Below are positions 59,079 through 64,000 of a DNA stretch of 64,000 nucleotides, piece by piece (the first letter of the stretch is position 1; each line of letters begins with the position of its first letter). Source of the DNA: an uncultured Pseudomonadota bacterium (GTDB taxonomy: Bacteria > Pseudomonadota > Alphaproteobacteria > UBA3830); NCBI GenBank assembly GCA_902771535.1, contig CACXWU010000004.1:17569-81568 (forward strand). The letters are read 5' to 3'. A program made the position numbers and the translations under genes. The notes beneath the pieces were generated by a model that saw only the letters and a program-made list of their open reading frames with translations, did no database searches and was not told the DNA's origin.

Positions 59079-59840
59079 ATGAAAGTTACGATTTTGGGTT
59101 GCGGATCATCTTTGGGAGTTCCTGCGTTAAAGTACGGATGGGGTGTATGCGATCCGAAAAATCCGAAAAATCGGCGAACTCGGTCTTCTGTCATAATTGA
59201 GGAAGCAGAAACTGTGTTGCTGGTGGACGCGTCACCTGATCTTCGAGAGCAATTGCTGCGTTTCGGAAACCAAGATATCGATGCGATTTTGTTCACCCAT
59301 GCCCATTTTGATCATACCAACGGAATCAATGAGCTGCGTCCTTTATATTTGAAAATGAATAAGTCGCTGGATATTTTTGCGACCGCCGACACTCTTGCGG
59401 AGCTCTACCAAAATTTTTCGTATTTATTTGAGCATAATTCTCATGACATTTACGATTCATATTTGCGCGCAAACGAAATTTCTCTCGGAAAATTTTCCGT
59501 CAAAAATATTTCGGGCATTTGCTTTGAACAGGATCACGGATTTTCAAAATCGCTCGGGTTTCGCGTCGGGAATTTCGCCTATTGCACAGACGTCACGGGA
59601 TTTTCCGATTTCTCTGTGCTGGAAAATCTCGATATTTGGATCGTCGATTGCCTGAACAGCGACGAAAAAAGGCCGACCCATGCGAATTTGGAGCTGGTGC
59701 TGAGCTGGGTAGACAAATTGCATCCGAAAAAAACCTTCCTTACTCATATGGACACGTCAATGGACTACGACAGCCTGATAAAATCCCTGCCGCCTAACGT
59801 CGAGCCGGCCTACGATATGCAGGTTCTGTACTGTAAGTAG
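59079..59840 (+). CDS. PhnP-like metallo-beta-lactamase-fold hydrolase
   Basis: A 253-residue cytoplasmic MBL-fold protein of the PhnP-like group. TILGCGSSLGVPALKYGWGV at the start, RRTRSSVIIEEAETVLLVD, the metal motif FTHAHFDHTNGINELRPLYL, and FLTHMDTSMDYDSL near the end, with the D in YCTDVTGFSD. PhnP itself is a cyclic phosphodiesterase. Related alphaproteobacterial proteins near tatD and metG are uncharacterised, so the substrate is open. It is divergent from the secreted pair. Confidence 0.85.
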   Translation: MKVTILGCGSSLGVPALKYGWGVCDPKNPKNRRTRSSVIIEEAETVLLVDASPDLREQLLRFGNQDIDAILFTHAHFDHTNGINELRPLYLKMNKSLDIFATADTLAELYQNFSYLFEHNSHDIYDSYLRANEISLGKFSVKNISGICFEQDHGFSKSLGFRVGNFAYCTDVTGFSDFSVLENLDIWIVDCLNSDEKRPTHANLELVLSWVDKLHPKKTFLTHMDTSMDYDSLIKSLPPNVEPAYDMQVLYCK

Positions 59841-60160
59841 TTAAGTTGTAAACTTCCTCTTTTTTGCCTTCTCAATTAAGAGAGTTTCAACTATTTTTGT
59901 TCTCTCTCGGTTGAAATCAAGAGGATTTTAACTTTTTGACACTATAATCCCGAGGGCGGGGGCTGTGAGGCGAGCGTTTTTCAAATAGTTAACAAAAGGT
60001 TAATTTAACAATTTATCAACTTTTCCATGCTACCATGCCCAGGGTGGGGAGCGAGGGGCGGACAGCAATTTAAAATTAACAAAATCTTAACCTTTTGATC
60101 TTTTTTTCGGAGAATAAATTAAAATTCATGAAAAGAATCAATTCATAATCCACACAAATT
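59841..60160. other. 320-base intergenic region with two CtrA-like boxes and GC-rich islands
   Basis: No protein-coding gene. Two similar modules occur in tandem. Module A: TATAAT at 59943-59948, a G-rich island to about 59976, and TTAA-N7-TTAA at 59989-60003. Module B: TGCTACCAT ending at 60039, a G-rich island to about 60064, and TTAA-CAAAATC-TTAAC at 60076-60091. The islands are strikingly GC-rich in an AT-rich spacer. Before module A, AAGAG-AGTTTCAACTATTTTT and AAGAGGATTTTAACTTTTT are imperfect direct repeats. It may encode small RNAs or bind regulators; a DnaA-box-like TAATCCACA lies near 60147. Confidence 0.4.
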
Positions 60161-61003
60161 TCAATGAGTTCTTCCCATTTTTTTTATTTCTGACTTATAC
60201 AGTTTCGGCTCCAGCATTTTTTTCATAGCGACGTATTCATTGAGTTTCCCTGCATTTAAAAAAACTATATTGTCGATCGGATATTTGGAAAAGTCGGTTA
60301 GTTCGAGAAGTTTTTTAGCCCCCTTTTGATTGATTATGTAACCGTACATTCCATAAACCAGATTGGTCGGTTGAATTTTTGCGACATGCGGATGATTTTC
60401 GACATTATCGATATCCCTGAAAACTTCTCCCACGCAAACGGAATACCCGTATTTGTAACTACGTCCTAGTCCTACACCTAGAAAAGCGATGTCCCAATCA
60501 TCCGGGAGATCCGCTACATATTCCGCCAAGTTTTTCTTGAAATCTTTATCGAAGATGACATCGTCTTCGAAAACCATGACTTTATCATAATTATTTTTGA
60601 TCATTTCTTTCCAAATTTCCCGATGGCTACACGTGACACCGATTTCTCCCAAAGAAAATTGTTTTTTTTCAACGAAAATTTTCATCAGAGTACGTCCATG
60701 TAAAACAACGTTATATGTCGTGGGCCCGTTCTCCCAAGAATATTTGGAAAAATCCTTCTTTTTTTCCGAGGCCAGAAATTCTCCTGTTTCAGCATTTTGA
60801 AAATCCAACTCGTATCCATCCACGGCCTTAAATTTTTTATATTTGAGATTTTGCTCATCAAGCTGTTTTTTCACGAAAGCGAACCGCTCGGGTGTCCGAT
60901 CTAAACTGATTACATATGTTTTTATCTCTTCTGCGGTATTGCCGTTTTTGTCACCGAGACAGGCGCACAACAACGAACATAAAATTATGGCCGCTTTTTT
61001 CAT
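60161..61003 (-). CDS. GT25-family glycosyltransferase with signal peptide
   Basis: A 280-residue protein. The N-terminus MKKAAIILCSLLCACLG is a signal peptide, possibly with a lipobox (LCAC). The rest is a glycosyltransferase 25 (LgtB/LpsA) domain: YVISLDRTPERFAFVKKQL, GEIGVTCSHREIWKEMIKN, and the DxD-like metal motif MVFEDDVIFDKDF (E146-D147-D148). Such enzymes normally work in the cytoplasm on lipooligosaccharide; export is unusual. It follows the paralogue upstream by three bases. Either an exported host-directed enzyme or a miscalled N-terminus; the good ribosome binding site (AGGACAG) favours this start. Confidence 0.75.
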   Translation of the reverse strand: MKKAAIILCSLLCACLGDKNGNTAEEIKTYVISLDRTPERFAFVKKQLDEQNLKYKKFKAVDGYELDFQNAETGEFLASEKKKDFSKYSWENGPTTYNVVLHGRTLMKIFVEKKQFSLGEIGVTCSHREIWKEMIKNNYDKVMVFEDDVIFDKDFKKNLAEYVADLPDDWDIAFLGVGLGRSYKYGYSVCVGEVFRDIDNVENHPHVAKIQPTNLVYGMYGYIINQKGAKKLLELTDFSKYPIDNIVFLNAGKLNEYVAMKKMLEPKLYKSEIKKMGRTH

Positions 61004-61006
61004 TTT

Positions 61007-61669
61007 TTACTGTCCTAATTTTGCAATTTCTGAGCCAAAAGGATTCCCCGATACTAATTTTATTTTTGAAACATATAAATTTAGGCTGTCCGCGCGATCT
61101 ATTATTGCCACATCGACGGGAATATCTGTATCTTCGGTTAATTCCAACAGTTTCTCAGCAGATTTCGAATTTATGCAATAAGCATGCGATCCACGAATTT
61201 GTCTTGTACTTTTTAATTTTGCGTAATATGGCGACGGAGTATTTAACAATCCGTTCAACCAAAATCCTGCGGATACGAAACAAGTTTTTTCGGCGTGTGG
61301 TTTATTCTTACATATATCAAGGAAGAAAATATCAAAGTCGTCAGGCATGTTTTTGATGACTTTCGCCAGATTTTCTTTAAAATCATCGCGAAACTCCACA
61401 CCATCTTCAAGAATTATTGCATTTTCGTACTTATTTTTGATGATATCCTGCCAAACAGCTCTATGATTTGAAAAACAATTTTTGTATGTGTCTCGAAAAC
61501 TTGCGTGTTTAAATCCGAACTTATCGAGCTGATTTTTTACAAATTCCAACCTCTCCAAAGTTCTGTCTAGAGAAATGATATATATTTTTTCGGGCATCTC
61601 GCTGTGACACGCTGATATATCTTGAATAAACAAAAAACACAGCAACAATAGGTGTAACAATCCCCTCAT
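61007..61669 (-). CDS. Degenerate GT25-like protein with lipoprotein-type signal peptide
   Basis: A 220-residue paralogue of the next gene. Signal peptide MRGLLHLLLLCFLFIQDISAC with lipobox-like ISAC (residues 18-21), then YIISLDRTLERLEFVKNQLD, NHRAVWQDIIKNKYENAIIL and EDGVEFRDDFKENL. At the metal motif EDD has become EDG (G90), and the segment between the first strand and the acceptor part is about 45 residues shorter than in the neighbour. It may be inactive or have changed chemistry. First gene of the pair; extended -10 upstream. Confidence 0.7.
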   Translation of the reverse strand: MRGLLHLLLLCFLFIQDISACHSEMPEKIYIISLDRTLERLEFVKNQLDKFGFKHASFRDTYKNCFSNHRAVWQDIIKNKYENAIILEDGVEFRDDFKENLAKVIKNMPDDFDIFFLDICKNKPHAEKTCFVSAGFWLNGLLNTPSPYYAKLKSTRQIRGSHAYCINSKSAEKLLELTEDTDIPVDVAIIDRADSLNLYVSKIKLVSGNPFGSEIAKLGQ

Positions 61670-61695
61670 TTATTCCTCAAGACCTGTTAAGTTTG

Positions 61696-61704
61696 TTTAT
61701 AGCA
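61696..61704 (-). promoter_or_regulatory. Extended -10 promoter of the GT25 pair
   Basis: Minus strand TGCTATAAA (61704-61696), about 27 bases before the ATG at 61669. No clear -35. Confidence 0.45.
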
Positions 61705-61828
61705 CATTTGCGTATCTATATACAGCTGTCGCAAGACTTTAACTCCGACATATTTCAATGTTTCCAAAATTCGATTCCTTCACCCGAAGCTGATGCTACA
61801 ACCTCCGAAACAGAACTACTGCGAAAAA

Positions 61829-62233
61829 TTATTTTATTCCCTCATCCAATGGCATTATACAACAACGTATTTTATCCATATCGGCTCCGTGATCTTTCAG
61901 AAAATCTATTATTTTATAATTTCCTTGTTTTAGTGCCGTAATCAGCAAAAAACTCCCTATTTTTTCGCAAAGAACTCTTAAATTCGCATCTCTGTCCTGA
62001 CGAGTAAAACTTATAGATGCGCCCCATGCATACAAATACTCTTTTGCGAAATTCTCTCCCCTTTCTAACGCTTCATCAAAGCTCATATTATGAACATTCT
62101 GTGCCAAAAAATTCTTTGTTATTTCTTTTTTTTGTTCCGTCTCTTGTAAATTCTGTCCCTCTGATGAAAAAGGATTGGCTCCAAGTGCGTTTGTCGCTAA
62201 ATGCAGCATAAAGATAACAAAAGTCCCTTTCAT
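61829..62233 (-). CDS. Short secreted protein with one ankyrin-like unit
   Basis: A 134-residue protein with a signal peptide (MKGTFVIFMLHLATNALGAN). A helical part contains MSFDEALERGENFAKEYLYA, and a single ankyrin-like unit follows (FLLITALKQGNYKIIDFLKD followed by HGADMDKI). AGGAG precedes the ATG. It could be a truncated ankyrin effector or a small member of the same secreted family as its neighbours. The span 61670-61828 upstream of the GT25 pair holds only that promoter. Confidence 0.55.
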   Translation of the reverse strand: MKGTFVIFMLHLATNALGANPFSSEGQNLQETEQKKEITKNFLAQNVHNMSFDEALERGENFAKEYLYAWGASISFTRQDRDANLRVLCEKIGSFLLITALKQGNYKIIDFLKDHGADMDKIRCCIMPLDEGIK

Positions 62234-62276
62234 TGTTTCTTCTCCTTTTTTGTCTGAAACACCTCCGCACCGCGCA

Positions 62277-62304
62277 AGTATATCTGACCTTACAGGATTT
62301 TCAA
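62277..62304 (-). promoter_or_regulatory. Promoter of the short ankyrin-like gene (TTGAAA-N16-TATACT)
   Basis: Minus strand TTGAAA (62304-62299), 16-base spacer, TATACT (62282-62277), followed by a GC-rich start region. The leader is about 35 bases to ATG 62233. Confidence 0.65.
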
Positions 62305-62344
62305 GGTCTTTAAATTTGGAAATTTTATGAATGGCTATCCCTAA

Positions 62345-62422
62345 CTACTGCTAGAATTCTCTCGAGGCAGAAGATTTTCTACTTCTGCCTTTTGACTAGG
62401 TTTATCTGAATTGTCCACCAGA
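62345..62422 (-). pseudogene. Frameshifted former C-terminus of the ankyrin gene
   Basis: Just past the stop of the ankyrin gene, the +1 frame on the minus strand reads NSDKPSQKAEVENLLPRENS and then SSS-stop. It resembles the protein's own near-terminal segment (GNPQKVETASTSSGLNRENS). This suggests an older, longer C-terminus or a repeat unit cut off by a one-base shift. Confidence 0.4.
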
Positions 62423-64000
62423 TTAATCTTCTGTAAAATAATCAGAAGGCCAATCTTCACTTATATTTGAGTCAGCATCCCATTCATAATTACTAGAATT
62501 CTCTCTATTTAACCCCGAACTTGTCGACGCTGTTTCGACCTTCTGAGGATTTCCAGACTCAAGATCCTTTTTTACAGCATTTTCAGAATCAGATTTATCT
62601 GTGGCTTGTTCATCTTTCGTTATACTCGATGCCGCTTCATTTTTTACAGCATTTTCAGAATCAGATTTATCTGTGGCTTGTTCATCTTTCGTTATACTCG
62701 ATACAGCATTTTCAGAATTAGATTTATCTGTGGCTTGTTCATCTTTCGTTATACTCGATGCTGCTTCATTTTTTACAGCATTTTCAGAATCAGATTTATC
62801 TGTGGCTTGTTCATCTTTCGTTATACTCGATGCTGCTTCATTATTGCTTGGATTCTTCCCTTCTTCAATAGCGTTACGCCACTGTTGTCGAAATTGTTCC
62901 AGAATTGCTTCGTTACTTGCATTTACGTTAACATCCCCTTCATAATCAATAGGATTTTTCCCCTTTAGATTTGAACTAGACGGCGCTACTGATTCATTAT
63001 TTTCAGGCTGTTGTTCGAGCTTTTCCTTACTTTGGATCTTTGACGAGTATTCCTGATCCGAGGCATTGTTATTAGATTTAGGCTCACTCACCTTACTCTC
63101 AGATTTATCCACGGTATCTTTAGGAACAGCATTCGACGACGATGCCTTATCGTTTTCGTTATTTTCAAGCGGTTGTTCAGACTTCGAGTATTCCTGTTCT
63201 TGAAGTCTACGAGCAAGTTTCTCGTCATCAACATCTTCTTCAAGCGCCAAAGCACGTTTATAATCATTTGGATCTTGAAGCCCCTCGAGATTTCTCAGAT
63301 ATTCAACGATATTGGAATGGCCTCTTTTGTCAGCCAAATACAACGGAGTATTTCCATCGTTATTTCTTTTATAAAAATCAGCACCATGCTCGATCAAATG
63401 TTTTACGACATTGAGATGTCCATTTCGTACCGCACTTATCAATGGAGTATCTCCATATTTATTTGCTTGATTGACGTTTGCTTTGTGTTCCACCAGATAT
63501 TCTACAATATCAAGATGTCCTTTTTTTGCTGCCCAATTCAATGGAGTATTTCCATCTTTATCTGCTTGATTGACGTCTGCTTCGTGTTCCACCTGATGTT
63601 TTACAAGATCAAGACGTCCTTCTTTTACTGCCCAAATCAATGAAGCATTTCCATATTTAACAGCGTTAAGCCACTGTTGTCGAAATTGTTCCAGAATTGC
63701 TTCGTTACTTGCATTTACGTTAACATCCCCACTTTCCAGATATTTTTCAATATCAAGATGGCCATTTTGTGCTGCACTTATCAATGGAATATATCCATAT
63801 TTATTTGCTTGATTGACATCTGCTCCGTGTTCTTCCACCAGATATTTTACAATATCAAGATGTCCTTTTTTTGCTGCCCAATTCAATGGAGTATCTCCAT
63901 CTTTATCTGCTTGATTGACATCTGCTCTGTGTTCCACCAGATATTCTACAATCTTGAGATGTCCATTTCGTACCGCACTTATCAATGGAGTATCTCCATA
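62423..64000 (-). CDS. Ankyrin-repeat protein with repetitive C-terminus (5' end outside window)
   Basis: The frame is open to the right edge of the window, so the N-terminus is missing; 525 residues are visible. At least seven ankyrin repeats (e.g. GNTPLNWAAKKGHLDIVEYL, GDTPLISAVRNGHLNVVKHL) occupy the first ~260 visible residues. A Ser/Glu/Lys/Asn-rich linker follows, then tandem 24-residue units of the type SSITKDEQATDKSDSENAVK. A 22-residue cassette, DVNVNASNEAILEQFRQQW, appears once inside the ankyrin region and once in the linker. Cellular location cannot be decided without the N-terminus. A host-directed role is plausible for this class (inference). Confidence 0.85.
   Translation of the reverse strand, partial: YGDTPLISAVRNGHLKIVEYLVEHRADVNQADKDGDTPLNWAAKKGHLDIVKYLVEEHGADVNQANKYGYIPLISAAQNGHLDIEKYLESGDVNVNASNEAILEQFRQQWLNAVKYGNASLIWAVKEGRLDLVKHQVEHEADVNQADKDGNTPLNWAAKKGHLDIVEYLVEHKANVNQANKYGDTPLISAVRNGHLNVVKHLIEHGADFYKRNNDGNTPLYLADKRGHSNIVEYLRNLEGLQDPNDYKRALALEEDVDDEKLARRLQEQEYSKSEQPLENNENDKASSSNAVPKDTVDKSESKVSEPKSNNNASDQEYSSKIQSKEKLEQQPENNESVAPSSSNLKGKNPIDYEGDVNVNASNEAILEQFRQQWRNAIEEGKNPSNNEAASSITKDEQATDKSDSENAVKNEAASSITKDEQATDKSNSENAVSSITKDEQATDKSDSENAVKNEAASSITKDEQATDKSDSENAVKKDLESGNPQKVETASTSSGLNRENSSNYEWDADSNISEDWPSDYFTED
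62574..62846 (-). repeat. 72-base tandem repeats in the ankyrin gene C-terminus
   Basis: Four nearly identical units (three of 72 bases, the second shortened to 57 by loss of the NEAA part), differing at only a few bases. Such near-identity means recent expansion. Confidence 0.88.
62871..62938 (-). repeat. 68-base dispersed repeat within the ankyrin gene, copy 1
   Basis: Identical to 63663-63730 except for one base (GTTACGCC versus GTTAAGCC). It encodes the DVNVNASNEAILEQFRQQW cassette, here in the linker. Confidence 0.9.
63663..63730 (-). repeat. 68-base dispersed repeat within the ankyrin gene, copy 2
   Basis: The second copy of the cassette, here inserted between ankyrin units so that it interrupts the regular 33-residue period. 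The ankyrin units to either side are themselves near-duplicates (DKDGxTPLNWAAKKGHLDIV). Confidence 0.9.

Noticed and set aside
59841..60160. Chromosome replication origin, because of two CtrA-like boxes and a DnaA-box-like TAATCCACA
   Set aside because: There is no cluster of DnaA boxes, no typical origin neighbours (hemE, dnaA, parAB, mnmG) and no consistent change in gene direction. I kept it as an unexplained regulatory region.
62574..62846. CRISPR-like array from regularly repeated sequence
   Set aside because: The repeats are contiguous, in frame and translated within the ankyrin gene; there are no unique spacers and no cas genes.
1..64000. Insertion sequences, prophage or conjugative elements in the accessory regions
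   Set aside because: I found no transposase, integrase, phage structural or type IV secretion gene; the GH108 enzyme alone is not enough to call a prophage.

Overview
The window looks like a piece of chromosome from a host-associated alphaproteobacterium, AT-rich and probably of the Holosporales/Rickettsiales type. The reasons are a divK-pleD pair, tandem AmpG-family permeases, an alphaproteobacterial MarR/LdtR-like regulator, CtrA-like promoter boxes (TTAA-N7-TTAAC), and many ankyrin, leucine-rich-repeat and signal-peptide proteins of unknown function among compact housekeeping operons. Taxonomy is an inference; no rRNA gene is present.

Layout. 1-3.1 kb: a partial YhaM-like HD nuclease, asd and rarA. 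3.1-8 kb: two DUF2628 membrane proteins with matching promoters, an EptA-like lipid A phosphoethanolamine transferase, tRNA-Gln, tadA, rpsU, tRNA-Ala. 8-12.3 kb: typA followed by two AmpG-like permeases in one operon. 12.4-17 kb: an accessory block of lipoprotein, ankyrin, secreted and LRR genes, with decayed copies of neighbouring signal-peptide regions. 17.2-20 kb: divK-pleD with degenerate receiver domains, then a lipoprotein. 20-28.3 kb: the dcw cell-wall/division cluster ftsL-ftsI-murE-murF-mraY-murD-ftsW. 28.5-36 kb: an LRR protein, a GntP permease, a MarR regulator, rsmE, a SPOR protein, clpP, tig, tRNA-Leu. 36-41.3 kb: an arn operon (lipid A aminoarabinose) without visible formyltransferase or deformylase. 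41.4-48 kb: tRNA-Gly, a secreted histidine-phosphatase-like protein, a TPR-like protein, and the operon rplI-orf-KimA-like-DUF2608. 48-53.6 kb: two more DUF2628 proteins around tRNA-Leu, a FeoA-FeoB fusion, a GH108 muramidase. 53.6-55.8 kb: lpoA/rsmI/yraN. 55.9-64 kb: a pair of secreted low-complexity proteins, a metallo-beta-lactamase-fold hydrolase, a strange intergenic region with two CtrA-like boxes, two exported GT25-like glycosyltransferases, and ankyrin proteins.

How it fits together. Much of the window concerns the envelope: peptidoglycan precursors and division (dcw, LpoA-like, AmpG, GH108) and lipid A charge (EptA-like, Arn). The most striking regulatory signal is a shared promoter layout, TTAA-N7-TTAAC-N10-(-10), in front of the EptA-like gene, a secreted repeat protein, the GntP permease and a DUF2628 gene, with weaker versions before divK and the 56-59 kb secreted pair. 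It suggests a CtrA-like, cell-cycle-linked regulon of surface and exported proteins. Accessory secreted proteins appear to turn over by duplication and decay, with at least five recognisable remnants.
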